Assembly (NCBI GenBank): GCA_963971285.1
Contig: OZ020260.1
Location: 5,118,798 to 5,182,797 of the forward strand
Direction of reading: 5' to 3'
Length of the DNA stretch: 64,000 bases
From: Astropecten irregularis
Lineage: Eukaryota > Echinodermata > Asteroidea > Paxillosida > Astropectinidae
Shown: positions 30,601 to 45,600 of the stretch, in pieces
Layout: the number at the start of each line of letters is the position of its first letter
Position numbering within the stretch: position 1 is the stretch's first letter
Notes under the pieces: generated by a model
Told to the model about the DNA's origin: nothing
The model's input: only the letters and a program-made list of their open reading frames with translations
Databases searched by the model: none
Program-made: the position numbers and the translations under genes

Positions 30601-33600
30601 CAAGGTTTCTTGAATGGGGCCGATGTCTTGATTGACAGAACCCTCCAGGAAGCTCTGAAAGCCCTGACCAGCCGGGAGGCTGACCTACAGGTCACACTAG
30701 GACCCGACAGCCATCTGCCCAAGGTAAAGTGACACTCAAATTTTCAAATTTCTTGAAATCACCAAAATTAACAGATGGTCATTGGAGCCCCCTCTCGTCA
30801 AAAATATGTAGTCATTATTTCAGTTTGGCGCCCTCTGTGGAATTTTGTGACGGTTGGGTTTTTTTTGGGGAGGGGGGTGGGGGGGTCAATCCTTCCCAAC
30901 ACTCTGTGTCTGTAAGGTTCATCAGTTTTTCTACTTTATAGGTAATTTCGTAATTTCTGTCAAAGAAATACAGATTCATGGGCAAAAATATCAAGAAAGA
31001 TACAGAAATTACAGGTACTGTGAAATTCTCAGTCTCTTACGGTGCCCACTTTGCATTTGCATTCTTTGATGTGAAGATTTTGAACACCGGTACATGTGTT
31101 TTTTTTTATCATTGACCAAGTGCAGATTTTTTTAATGAACCGATGTATAGATCATTGCGAACCCTTATTGCCTAGGTTTTGCCTAGGTCTCTTTCAAAAT
31201 TTCTAAAAATTCTTCTAAAAGTTGAAAATACTGATTGTGGTCATTTGTTGTAACCCTGTACAATGGAACACCACTACATGTTTAACGAACATGTTGGGAC
31301 CCACAGAAATTGTCCGTTATAGCCGTCACTTCGTTATAGCAAATTTTTAAAAAGTAATGTTTGGTATGTTTTGTACACACAAAAATGGGAGCTAAGGATT
31401 TGGTATTAGCTAAATGTTTGTTATGAAGCAGTGTTCTTTAAAGTGGCGTTCCACAAAAGATTCATTTTTTGAAACTGCGGCCTAAAGGCTCTGTTCTGTG
31501 ACTGAGCTGTTTCTCTGAATAGACCGATCCATTAAGCCCCGCCCTATTTTGCATTGACCAAACACAGCCACGAAAATCTGATCACCAATTGCAGCAGCCA
31601 TTTTGGTGATCTTATGCTGGAGATCGCGGTATTGATTACAGCAGTGTTTACGTTTACGAACTGGAAAAACAATAAATTCCGTCCTCTTCAAATGCAGCAC
31701 AACTTCACAAGTACAGTATATTTTTGCTACAAATTGATGGTGTTTGTATTTTCATTGTAATTCTGACTCTCGTTGGCCTGGTAAGAGACGAAACGTACAT
31801 TTGTGACCTTTTCCAAAACCAGAGTCCCATAGAGATAAGTGCTTTCGGTGATGGGCGTGCAACGCGTGTTGGCGATCGTGACACGTTACGCGCGCGCGTG
31901 TGCGTCGTTGCTTGGCCGTTGCTATGGTGGGCGTGGCCTACTGGATCGGTCTATTGGATTGAGTCAAGTTGAGTCAAAGCCAGAGCCCACCCTGGAAACT
32001 TTGGAGTGATCTGTAGGATCTTATTTGCCCAAGAACGCAAGCACCACCAAACTCATGGCTGGACTCGAACCCACAATTTGTTGATTTATACCACAAGACC
32101 TTGAGTATATGACACACCGAACTGGTCACTAGGCATCACAGTACCCCATTACAAGATAGCATATCTTATTCTAGTGCATAGCGAGCATTTTAGGGTATGT
32201 TTGTCCAGTGGCCAATTTCATGGAGCTGCTAAGCACAAAATATTTGCTTAGCACAAAAATGTCATGTCCAATAAAACGAACCACCATTACAAATTCCATT
32301 TGATATTCATGGTCAGTGAACAACAGCCAAAGAACAATCATAAGTGATACACCACACATGGACATTTGGTTGTTAATCCTGTTTTTATTAAGACAGAAAT
32401 TTAATCATCAAATAACCACAAGGGAAACTGACTGAATCTAAAGTCACTGAAAAGTGAACAAAGAAAAATCGACAAAGAAAATTGAAAAATCCCGCTCCAG
32501 TCAATTTTTCTTTGTTCACTTTTCAAAGACAGAAATTTCATGCTTAGCAAATTTCAAATTGTGCTAAGCAGGGTTGTGAAATTGGCCCGTGTCCAGTATT
32601 TGTTCACTGTTGACGAGATGGTGAAATCTGCAGAACATGTGATTTGCTAACCAGCTTTTGTGCAAAACGTCGCACGCGAGACTGGCAAGTCCTACGCCTC
32701 CAGTCTATTTTTAATTCTTACCTAGCTTGTCTTTCTGCTACTGGTATATAGTCCCGCTTCGTAATTGAACCGCACACGTTGTTTATAAGTGCGTGCGATG
32801 CGAACCGGTACCGAGTAATACGTACACAGATGTCAAACACATCTCCTGACCAGGGGTAGATAGTTATTTCTATATCTTGCTCATATCATCCTCATCATCG
32901 CTCATAGTTAAGCTCTGATTTAAATTCCTCATTTTGACAAAGTAGGAGGGCGGGGTTGGGTACCGATAGGTTAGACCTCCCATGAGATTTGTCCGTAATT
33001 ATGTTTTGTGATTTCTTTTTCTGTATTTCGTCTTTGGCTTCCAAAAATAATCTCTCTCTCTCTCATTTGATTCACATATCTCTACCATTGACACTTAAAG
33101 GTAGTATCATACTTTGGTAGCATACCAACAGAAATCTTCACAGATTTACTTATAACTTACAGGGTATGAAGATGATGGTGGTAGAAACATACCGTTACAA
33201 TTTTTCCGCCTGAAATGGTGTATTTATCCAGAAATAAGTATTAAAAACAACGACCGTAAATCTTTTTGATCTTTTAAAAGATCAAAAATAAAAGAGAAAA
33301 GACTTAAGAAATACTGTGGCCGTTTTTCACTGTTTTTCTCAAAAAGTGGGAACTGTATGGGACTGAAATTTTCACAGATGACTGTTACTTTATCTCCCTT
33401 GATATTTTTGCCCATGAATCTGCATTTCTTTGATTATAAAAACCAAAGTATGATACTACCTTTAAGGAATTTGATTCACATGTCTCTACCATTAACACTT
33501 ACCATCTGACGTTTTTTTGTTCGGGCTGCCAAGCTCTCGACTTGGCAGAGTCTTGGGGTTGTCTGGGAGGGGGTTCGTTCCTTCGTTCGTTCGGGGCTAC

Positions 33601-36600
33601 CTTTGTGGGTACTTAGGTTGCGGTTAACCCTGTTTCGAATTAGTACCCATTTATATATTCCTTTATTGTATACCTATTCATGAAAAGAATGCCGGTGCAA
33701 TGAATAGACTCTGATGAGAGTTCCACCTGCCTCGCACCAGTCAGCCCTCGGCCGGCTGAATTGACTGTGAAATCTTTTCCCTCTCTCTTAATGGCTATTC
33801 CATTCATCTCCTTATGATCCTTCTGTGGCTGGTGCTTGAGGGAAATGGAATATAAATATCTAACAAATTGGCTAATGAGTTGGTGGGGGGAGGGGTGGGG
33901 TTACTTGGGAGGGGGAAGCAGATCAAGAGGGGAAGGGGTTGCTGTATAAAGTAACTCACGATTAGGTATGGACACTCAGGCCTTGAATTTGGTTCTGAAA
34001 GGGGCAAGGCCATTTTTTTCCATTGCAAGGGGCACTTCCATTGACAAATCATAATGTGTATGGAAACATTTGAAGGGCGAACGAAGGCCAAGAACCAGGG
34101 CAACGAAGGCCATGGCCTCCGTTAAATTTAAGGTTTGGCCACTCGAATATTGATTACACTTTATGCTAGGTTGAGTCTTAGGGTCTGGGGGTACTCGGTC
34201 TGCCAGCGCTCACACAATGAAGGACCCCTTTGGTTTGAAATGAGAGACACATCTATATGTAGAGTTTTGGGGTCGGTTTTTTTTATACCTATAGTATGGT
34301 GATGGGTTCTTTTCCCACTACCTTGATGCACTGAAGATTTAAAGGTAGTATCATACTTTGGTAGCACAGTAGCACACCGAAACAGAAATCTTCACAGATT
34401 TACCTATAACTTACAGGGTAAAGATGGTAATGGTAGAAACATACCATTCAAATTTTTGTCTGAAATGCTGTATTTATCCAGAAAAGAGTAAAACCAATGA
34501 CCAAAAACAATTTTGAACTTCGGAAGAACAAAAATTATGGTGACTTGAAGTTTAAACAAAAATACCATGAGCGTTTTTCACTGTTTTCTAAAAAGAGTGG
34601 GCACCGTATGGGACTGGAAATTTCACAGATGACTGTTATGTATCTTTCTTCATATTTTTGCCCATGAATCTGCATTTTTTTGACAAAACCAAAGTATGAA
34701 ATTACCTTTTTAAGTCAGTTTATGTCATACATTTATTACTTTATAAAAACTTTCGTCGTTTTGAAATAATATGGAAATGATATGATTGCAACCACATCCC
34801 CTTAAAACCCACTTATTGGCCTCCCCCCCCCCAAAAAAAAATTAAAGTCCTTCAAAATGTCAAACCCTCTTTGCCACGAAATCCTGCGCATTTGAGTTGA
34901 CACCAGCCCCACCCTTTAGTCGCGCAAACAAATCCAGACGAAATAAGTTCGGTCCAATTCCCCATCCTCCTAATTCACAGAGACCCGTGACCTTCTTTCT
35001 CAGATTTTTAAAGTAGACAGTCCCAAAGCAAAACACGTCTTGTTAATACTTGTCCAACCTTGGCCTAATTTTTAGATTTTTTTTTTTATGTCTTCGGGGG
35101 CACGATTGCATTCCCTTGCCATAAAAATCATAACAAGTTTGCCCCACCCTTTTGACTTTTAAAGTCAAGGTCATAATACCTCTTAAAGTCTTTCCCTCCT
35201 TCTCATATTTTGTCTGGCCTTTCTCCGGCATCCATTTTGAGACTGGGTCATCGGGCGTGGGATTCGGGTCAGAACTTTTAGGGTTAGGCCACCATCAAAG
35301 ATCCTATAGCTGCAAAAGATAGCCTACTCTTTTCAAAATCATGTGCAACCAGGGGAAGTACGCACAGGCAGACATTTTAGTAAGCAAGATTTACTGTTTT
35401 CATTGGTGTGTGATTCCGGCTGAATAGATAGTAATAATAGGTCTTAGTAATAATAATAACCGAGGATGGGACCTTAGGGAGACTTTCCCATAGGGTTGTG
35501 CTCAAACTTTACTTACCTTTTTCTAAATATCCTCCAAACCAATGAACTTGAAATTGACATATATGTTCATATTGAGAGCATTCTCTGTCTTCTATTAAAA
35601 TATGGACGATAAAAATATGTCTTTAAAAGGTAGCTGGTACATGTACCTTAGGGAGACATCGAAAAGTCTCCCTAAGTCCCGATGACTCCCTAATGTCCGC
35701 TTTTAGATGCTAACGTGTCTCCCTAATACCCCATTTGTAATTATAATAGTAATGATAATTGTTCGGGTGAAAGGTTCAACCTACAAAAGTTGAATTTGAT
35801 GTTTATAACATCAATGATAGCTCCGTTGCTTACTAAAATGACGGCCGAGTGATACTTCACTTTTGGGCTGAGTAGACTATCTTGCGCCATAGGCGCTATA
35901 AGATCTTTGGACACCATCCATTGTCCTGGTCACTCCTGCCGACAAATTTGTACACCTTCAAGTTGAAGGCCAATGCTACCACCCTCCCATTGTCCCTGTG
36001 GCTTCACCCTCCACCCCAAATCCTTGTCCTTTTTCGAAGAGTGGCCCAGATCTCGTGACTGCAAGGAGATTATTCCCTCTCCTATTCCCCCATTAAGTTC
36101 CAAAATAGATGGACAAATATTGTGCCGCCTTGTCAAGTCTCTGGGAACATATCAGGGCCAGGTTTGACTAGAGAGAGAGAGAGAGTCTTGCCCGCCGCTT
36201 CTGCTGCTTCTGCGGCGGCGGAAATCCCTAGTCCAGTCCACGGGAACCCTTGAGAATCCCCCTACAACCAGCTCCCCAATCTTTCAAGCCCTCCTTCATT
36301 AATACGCCGGCGGGGGGCCCCGGTGATGTCAGCAATCCTGGCTGTCAGCCTGTGTTGAGGGCTGGTTGGAGAGGAAAGGGAGGGAGTATTGGTGACTGGG
36401 GCTGGGGCCTGCATGGCAGCCGGGAGCCAGCCTCCTGGGATGCCTACCTCCAACAACATTTGTTATTTGATCCCCGGGTCTATTACAGGCAAATTGATTC
36501 CTGATCCGGACTCCAGGAATCAAATCTGTCCATCCTTTTCCTCCCCGCTACCCCCCTCTCTCTCCCCTCCCCCGGGCTCCCAGGCAACCTTTCCTCTATC

Positions 36601-39600
36601 CCCCTCCATCCCCTCCCCCTCTACCTTTACCAAATTCATCAGCCACCCGACCCATATGCTCTGACATTGAACTTGTTTAAGGAAATAATACTGTCTAAAT
36701 CCTCATCTTTAATGGTACATCAGGCCTTGATTTTTAAGGAGAGTGAGAGTGATCACTCTCCTTAGCTCTCCTTAATGTTTTCCAAGGAGAGTGAAAAAAA
36801 GAGCTCCTTAACAATTTAAGGAGAGCTGCCTTTTATCAAAACATCACATACATTTTTTTCCAGCCAACATTTACCGTTTTCGGAAAATATAAAAAATTTC
36901 AATAATAAGAACCGTGTTGTGATATCATAGACATTTTTGATTACATTGTAAAGGGAAAGTGTGATTACACGAAAGGGACAAGGCATCTTGCTGACCGGGC
37001 AAGATTACATGCAGTTTCTGGGTCTCCTAGACCCCCATCAGTAATCTCTTATAGGCTCTTAATAGGGCGTGGAGGGGATTAAGTCTGGTGTATTTACACC
37101 AGACTTAATCCCCATTCATTAAAGTTAATCTCAGATTGATAGAGATTAGTCCTGTTGACTGATAGGGAATCAAATGGACTGTATAGGGATTTGCTACGTT
37201 AATCCCATGAGCTGTAAAGAGATTCAGGAGATTAGCATCATAGTAATTAAGTTTTTTATAGGATCCTACAGAAATCTTTTAGACAAGCAAGGATATCACA
37301 GACTTATGCTTATGATGAATTTTATAAAATTGCAGACTGGTAGTGATACTGGATTACATTGATTGCGTTGGAATCTCATTGACATCTTCTTTATAAGATC
37401 AAAACCATTCTTCATGTTTTAGAAAAAAATTGAGTCGGGTTTTTGCTATTTTCCCGTGACTCAGATGTCCGATTGAGCTCAAATTTTCACGGGTTTATCA
37501 TTTCATCTACATTTTGGATCAGACAAAGTGTGAGTACTGTTCTGTGACCTTAACCAATCCTGTATTGGGTGCATTCGTTTAGCTAACATGGGTCAGCCCT
37601 TACTGGGAATGGTCTTGCTATACTGCACAAAACAAGCGAGAGAATGGGGACGAGGTTGACTGGTGTCGACCCGGGGGGAGCTAATCGAATGCACCCATTA
37701 TACCTTTAATACCACTGTAGGATGACATGTACATATGTCATCCTATATATATATGTATATATAGTAGACTGATGGTATAATTCTGATCTTCTAGACCAGG
37801 GGCCGATTTCATAAAACTTGCGACGCGTCGCAGAGTTAAGACGCATCCTTTCTCTATGGACTCACTGCATAGATGCGACGCGTCGCAGCTAGGACGCGTC
37901 ACAAATCGAGTTGCGACTCGTCGCAGAGCTTTATGAAATCGGCCCCTGTAGAGTATCTGGTCGACTTTACAGGGGATACCATAGATTGGCATAGAGTGAA
38001 GTGTGCACATATTGTAACAGGATCTCATAGACTAGAAACAAAGATCCTGTTGATTGACGTGGATATCGTACACTGATGATGCATCTCATACACTGCCTGG
38101 CTAAGAAGCTTGTTGCATTTCACTGGATCCATCTCGTAGATTGACACAGTAAGCAAACTGAAACAGAAGATCCTGTAGCTTACAACGATCCTGTGCTAAG
38201 AGAGTAAGGCCGGAAAAAAAAAATTGTTGTGTTGCCCTCAGCGACCGACCGTAAAATGCCAAAACTTTGGGTCGGGATTTTTTTTTTTTTCCTCCGAGTC
38301 ATAAAGTATAAAAACTCACCATTTTTGACAGAAAATGTGAAATTTAGCAGTAAAAAAGCGTGTCTCCTCAAAACGACCCAAGACCGTTGATATGTAAGCC
38401 CTGGTGACCATACATCCTGTATTTATTCTAAAAAGTCGGCAAAAAAAAGAAGGGAAAAAATCGACCGACCGACCCAAAATTTTTATTTTTCCACTTGAGG
38501 ACAACACAACAATTTTTTTTTTCGGTCTAATGGGGATAACACAGACTGGAGTAAACTGATACATGTATCGGTATTCGGTCTTTTAGCTTGATACGGTTGG
38601 TTCCATGGATGATCAGTAAATCGCGTCAGATGAAAGGGATCTGGTAGATTGACCGAGTAAAGTACGGCATGATCCCTGAGATAACGTTGATCCCTTTAAC
38701 TAGGAATAAACTGTTGATAGGCTGATATTAAAGGTAGTATCATACTTTTGTAGCATACCGAAACAGAGATCTTCACAGATTCACTGATATACCTATAATT
38801 TGCAGGATGGTGATGGTAGAAACATGAATCTGGTGCCTTGTGGGGACCGAGTACAATAGTTGGATAAGTATCCACAGTGAAATTCTAAAGGTGTATCTTG
38901 GTCTCCACAATGTTTTCACAAAACTGATATTTGGAATGAACTCAAAAAGGAGGAATTTCCAAGATATAGTTATCCATCGTTAAGAGAAGCATTATAAGGA
39001 ATGTTTGCTTGAAATTTCAACTCAGGAAAGTGATTCTGGTTCAAATGGGAGTGATTTCAATTCTGCTCTCCAGACTCCGGAGAGTGTTCATTAGTACACA
39101 AAAAGAAAGCTATGTCTCCACAAGGATACAGATATATGTATGTTTGTAGCTATCACTGAAATGCAGCAGTAGTCATACATGTGTACAGTATTACTGTGTC
39201 ATAGTCTACTCAGTGCAAAGATTCTTGAATTTTTTTTACCATTAAACCTTTTTTTTGGCTAAGATTTAAAAAAGCCACCCTCCCCTGAAGCCTTCATCTT
39301 TTAGCTTTGCCTGCCCTGTGATGATGTCTTGACTCCCTAATTGCATTCAGGGATTCATTTTTGGCAACAGATAGCTGCTTCCCGAGTAATTAAACATCGG
39401 GCGAAGGCATGTCCTCATCTGGATCGGTTTGGAGGTTTTTTCCGCCCCCGCTCTTTACCAAGGGAATACCTTGAACAGGTGTAATTTTCCTGTCCAGGTG
39501 TTTTGAATCGAGAACGGATTACGGCTGGCTCCTGAGTCCGAGAAGAAGCAAGCCTTATCACGATCGTCAAGGCATGCCGCCGCCGCCGCTGTGTGTGTGA

Positions 39601-42600
39601 CTCGAGGAGACTTTGTGTGGAATCCTCTGCTTAGCTCTTCCTAGCTAGCTTGCTCTGTCGGCTATCCATCAAGATCCATTGCTAAATGCTATAGGACTTA
39701 GAAAGGATTTGGAAGGTTTTGTTCCCGAAAATTCCAAGTGTGCTGTGAAAAATCGTCCACGTTTTACAATGTAGCATATGAATTGTAGGTCACAGGTTTG
39801 ATAGTGAAACCCATGTGATTGTAAAATCAGGCATGCAACTTTTCCTCGGATCAGCTGATTTCCTCTTTTTTTTCACTTCGTTCTTATGCCATTAAAAAGT
39901 GACAAACACTGTTCAAAGTATGGTAAAGATGGGGATTTCCTCTTTTTGTGTCAAGTACAAATTCCATGCCTGTAAAAAATGTTTCAAGAATGAAAATTTG
40001 AACATTTACATGTGTGAATTTCATTCAGATGCACAGATGGTATATGTTTTTGATTGTACAAATGTGTTACAAAGTTTCTGACTTGAGTGTTGCTCTTGTC
40101 ATAATTTTGTTCAATTCGATTAATTTGAACGGCGCAATGAAATGTCAAACACAAGACAATAAATTGAATGGACGCATCGTTTGCGTTTCTTTTGTGGCTC
40201 AGTATACTTCTAGAAGCATCAAAGATTACCAGCATAGTAGTTTTTATCCCACGACACAGAAAAGTTGATGGGACGGGGTGTACCGACCCGCGGCGTTTTA
40301 GAGCGCTTGCCAGGAGTACCGGTAGGCCATGGCGTGCCGATAAAACTCTTCTTGACATGGTGCCTTATAGACCTCAACTGGTTTCAAAAACCAGGAAAAA
40401 AACAGAATGGTACTGATTGTCATCTTTCATCAGAATTCAAGATATACGTCATGTTTTTCATCCATTCTGACTACCGGTACCTCAAAAAAAAAAAAAAAAG
40501 GGAAAGAAATGTTTCATTTCCTGTCTTATGTGAACTTTTGAAGAAAAAAAATTGGGAGCAAGAATTTTTGTTTAACAAAGCTGCCAGATGGCTTGTCGGC
40601 CAATGGAAACTCAGGGGGTTGAGGGATGGCAATGCTGCGCTCGGCCCGAGCCAAACGGACAAGCTTCCCGAAGTAATAGGCAAACCCAAGAAGGCCCAAG
40701 GGAGTAAAAAGAGAGACATGGAACTCATAGGTGGTTAAAACAAGCCCCTACTGGTCCACCTCTTCCCTCTACCCCTAGCTAGCTGGGAGCAAAATGCCAA
40801 TTTTTTAGACCAATCCTAATTGATTGGGTTTAACAGGGACAGAATGTATCCAGACTCGGCCGAGTTTTATAAAAAAAAGTCCGTGTTTTTTTCTCCTGGA
40901 CGAGTGGATGCAGTCAATTACATCTGATGACAGTCGCTGATCCTGGGGCCCCCTCCGGCTGGCCGAGCGGAGCACTCGAGGAAATCTCCTTGCACAATCC
41001 ATTCCGTTCCGGTCAGTCAGCTTGGAGGGGAGAAGTTTGCCCGAGCAAAGAAATGATTGGACTTAGCAAAGCGAGGAAAGAATGCTGACAAAATGAAAAA
41101 GACCAACAACAAAAAGTTGAACAATCATCTTGTCAGATCTCTTTCTCTAATTTGCCGGTGGATGTAGTCAATTACAGTTCCGATGACAGTTTTAGCCAAT
41201 CTCGGCAATCCCAGGAAATCTCGTTTATACACAGTTCGTTCCAGTACATGGTCATTTAATAGGGAAAGAAGTATTATAGAAACATGCAGTTTAGGCAAAA
41301 TGAGACAAAAATTCTTGGTTTCTGGTCAGACCAAAGTTCCAGAATTAATGCGGCAATGTCGTAAAAAGATTTCTCAGTTTTAAATGATGTAAAAAGCAGC
41401 GAAACAGATTCTTCAAATCATCTGCCAAAAATTAATAAACATTTCCATTGGTAAAGATCTGAAATTTATTGTGACATTTGGTGTTGTTTTGCCCGGCCCT
41501 CCAAAAAAATTAATCGGGCAATGTGCCCGTCCGCCCCTCCCATCCCATCCTCTCATATTACATCTCACAACAAGGGAGGAACCGCCCCCATGGTTTCCTT
41601 CCTCGCCCTAGGGAGAAGGAGATGGGGAGAGAGCTTTGGAAACCGAGGCTCAGGCTCCGACTCTGTCATTCATATGCTGAAAATATAGGTTGTGGTTTTC
41701 CGTTGAAGCTGAAGCTCTGTTTTCCTTTTCAAAATAGAGAATCTACTTCCGAACCGCAGCCAAAAGCCTATGTTTTTATGTATAAGCCCTACCCGTTATT
41801 TTAGAATGGATTCACAAAATGGTGCTGAAATTCACGAAATTGGCATCAGAAATTGGTGGTGGTGTGATTTTAGTGCTTGTCCCGGTCGCCACATGCCCTG
41901 GATTCAGACTCATCAGCAATGGACTTGTACTCTGCCCAAGTGCCCAGTGCTCGAACCTTGAAGTACTCAGAGTACTCTGTACTCGGAATTGTGGACTACT
42001 CACTCCAAATCCAACACTGGGTTGTACTGGCTGGATTTAGCCTATAAGTCCAAATAAAACGTGTTCCCAACCACAAAAATCTTGTGCAGGCGTTATGGGT
42101 CATGCAAACTTTTGTCTGGAACTAATATGCCATAGGGATATTGCACAGTGTTTCATTTGTACAGTGCACATCAAAAGACCTTCCTCTATGAAAAACACCA
42201 AAATTCAATTTTTTATAGATGATTTAGTTTTATTCTTTCTTTTCTATTTGTTGGTTTTTAAACTTTTATTAGACAGTATTAAAACTGCTTTGAAACTTTC
42301 TGTTGAACGTTCAAAATCTTTACTGCTTTAATGTATTGATATACACTGAATCACGCCTAGGGAGAAGTAACACATCTTTCCTATGGGGAGGGTCGTATTT
42401 CATGCCGATCTGATTCCGATGACAGGCCGAAGTTAGACTATACTGTTACCGTTTCTGACTTTGAACTCCGAGCAGCTTATTATTGGCTGGTCAGTTCTCT
42501 GGTTGATCGTGAATCATGCTCGATGTCTATTGCCTGCTGGAAAAAAAAAAATTTGGGGAAAAAATGATGGTATTTTATTGTTGATTGGTATTTGTACCTG

Positions 42601-45600
42601 ATATGGTGGCAAAGTTTGATCTGGCTGGATAATCTAAGAGTGCAAGACTGTAGACGTGGTTCTGCATGTACATGAAATGAGAAACCTGTGAAAATTTGAC
42701 CTCAATCGGAAATCTGAATCACGAGAAAATAGCAAAAACCTGATTTTTCTTTTAAAACAATATAGAATGGTTTTGATCTTACCCCGAGATCAAAACTGTT
42801 TTCGGTCTTGATTTGACTGGATAAATACACCATTTCAGGCGGATACATTTTAATGGTATGTTTCCAGTGCTGGAGTCAAGTCTTCAAATTCAAGTAAAGT
42901 GTACTCTGTGTACTTCTAGGTCTGAGTACTGGGCCGAGTCTGAGTACATTGCTGTCGAGTCCAAGTACATTCAAGGTCGAGTTAAGGGCATTTTGTTTCA
43001 CAAAGATGTTTATAATTGGATGTTGATCATGTTGTGCCACTCTTCTCAGAAATTAATGTTTTTCAAACCTTTCAAATGACTTACTCAAACAAGTTAATTT
43101 TTTGTTCCCAAAAAATTGTACATACAGTAGTAATTTTTCACAACCTCTGACAAAAAAGTCCTACAGAACTGCATTACGAAATGAAAACAAAGAGAACGCA
43201 TTGATGGTAATTTTTTTGCTTGTTTAGGTTTACTTTCAACATCCACCAAGTTTTATTTCCCACAGAATTGGTAACCTTGTTCGGTCAAAGAAGGGGCCAC
43301 TGGTTTATATCAGTCACCCCTAGAATTAAAGACCAAAAAAGAAATATCATAAGGGCCTCCCCAAAAAACTTTATGACCCCCTAGTTGCCCCTGCACGATG
43401 GTTAATCCCTGATTATGGAGGGCAAGGTGAGCCTTGGTGTTCCACTTTTTTTTTTTTTGGTGAAGCCAACGGATTAATGAGTCTCAATAGGCCCTCGTTT
43501 GGATAACTTGAAAGTTGGAAAAAAAGCGACAGAAAGTTGAAATAAAAACCAGTAATAAAACCTGCGCATGTCAAGATTGGAAACTCTTTTGACTTATGAC
43601 TGCGCTCTGAAGTCTGGAAATATGTGTAGGCCTATAAAGGACGGTTTTGGTTTTAGTTTTCGGTTTTGTTCGTTTTTGGTTGGATCTTGGTATTCCTATG
43701 CGGCTGATTTTAACATTTGTCCCACTGAAATGAATTTTAATGTTTGTATATGTAGTCTGGTACCCAGTTTAGAAGAACTGTTTTAGAAGGCAGAAATCTG
43801 GTGGCTGGAACCAGTCCTTCAAGCAGTGCATATTATGCGATCTACACCCCTATTACATGTATTATCCCTGGGGTCGATTTCACAAAGCCCTGTGATCAAT
43901 CGTAACTTGAGTTACGATTTTTTTTCTTTGAAGGATAACCCATCGTATCCTACGTAGGGCTGCAATGTATCATACGTCCTACGATTGATAGTAAGTTACG
44001 ATGAGTTTGATTAAATGGACCCCTAGTCATTTGGGCCTTATTATCACTCATGAAATCATCTGTATAAAGTGTGCATTACACAAAGCCATCTCTACCCTCA
44101 CTCCCTGCCCGGCAAAAAGAAGCTGGTGCCATGTTACAAAGTGCCTCGCTCAGGGACACAATTACAAGCCCCATCGACACTAGGGCTTGATTTGAGCCCG
44201 CACTTTGTAGGTAGATTTTGTTTAGGCTGGATTAGAACCCCATAGTTTGTAGGTAGATTTTGTTAGGGCTGGATTTGAACCTCACACTTTGTAGGTAGAT
44301 TTTGTTCGAGCTGGATTCGAATCCTCAAAGTTTGTAGGTAGATTTTTATTTCTTTAGGGCTGGATTTGAACCCTTCTACCGTTTGTAGACCACATTTTGT
44401 TCGGGCTGGATTTGAACCTCACATAGGTAGATTCCGGCTTCTAAGATCTGAGTATGATACGAAGAAATGCCGCTCTCTCTCGCTCTATCCCCAACTCATA
44501 AAAGGTGTCAATTCCTAAACGGAGCTCCATGATTCCTCCCTTTGCATACTTGCAATTTTCCAATCAATCCTTGACAAACAAAAACCCAAAGAACTACACT
44601 GAAATCAATAAAAAGAACTGTACCACTGCCCTACTTATCAACATATCAACCCCCCTAGACCCTGCAGTTTGTCAACAAGCCAACTAGGGCATAACCAGGC
44701 CAGATTTATGGGGCCTTAATTGGACCTGTCTGGCAGCTCAGCCCAAATACACCCATATATCACACGTGCTAATGAGTCTCTCCAGAAGGTAACCAGACTA
44801 TGTTAAAGGTACATCACAGGATTGGTAACATGCCCAAACAGATATGTTCACAGATTTACGTATAACTTTCAGGATATGAAGATGGTGCTGGTAGAAACAT
44901 ACCGTTAAAATATTTCTGCCCCAAATGGTGTATTTATCAAGAAATGAGTAAAACAAAGACCGAAAACAGTTTTGATCTCGGGGTATAAAGATCAAGCCAT
45001 TCTTTATGCCTTACAGGAAAAATTTAGTCAGGTTTTCACTAGTTTTTATGAGATGTCCGATTGATCTCAAATTTTCACAGGTTTATTATTTCATGTATAG
45101 AGGTTATTCACCGACGTCATAAAATCACGTGATTGGCCGTCAAGCTTTTCTATGTTGTCCATGGTTACCCGTAGGACACTTAACTGTACGTTGCGTGTGC
45201 ACTGAAGCGTATTGTTTCGCGTGTGCAATCATTGTGCTTGACGGCCAATGACATCACGTGAATAACCTCTATACGTGCTGGATCAGACAAAGAGTGAGTG
45301 CTGCTCTGTGACCTTTACCAATCATGTATTATACCTGTAATAATCTCCAGCAACTCTATAGCTAGCTAGCGTTGCCTGACACCACCCCCACCATTCCAGA
45401 AACTTCAAGGTCAGAAGTAAGGGGGGGGGAGGGGGGTTGGCCTTGGGGGATGTGGGTGAAAGACATGAGGAAGGTATTAATTAGCAACAGGGGTGTGTTT
45501 TTAAAGGGGGGCATATTTTTGGGGGGCAAAAGGGTAAGTTCAATGATGGCTCACTTGGGGATTCTGTGCAACTTTTTGGAGGGCTTTGTCCATGTGTGTG

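Noticed and set aside
40265-40738. 157-aa plus-strand ORF in KIF14 intron 25
   Set aside because: Crosses a poly-A run, shows no domain, no splice-site logic and no similarity that I recognise.
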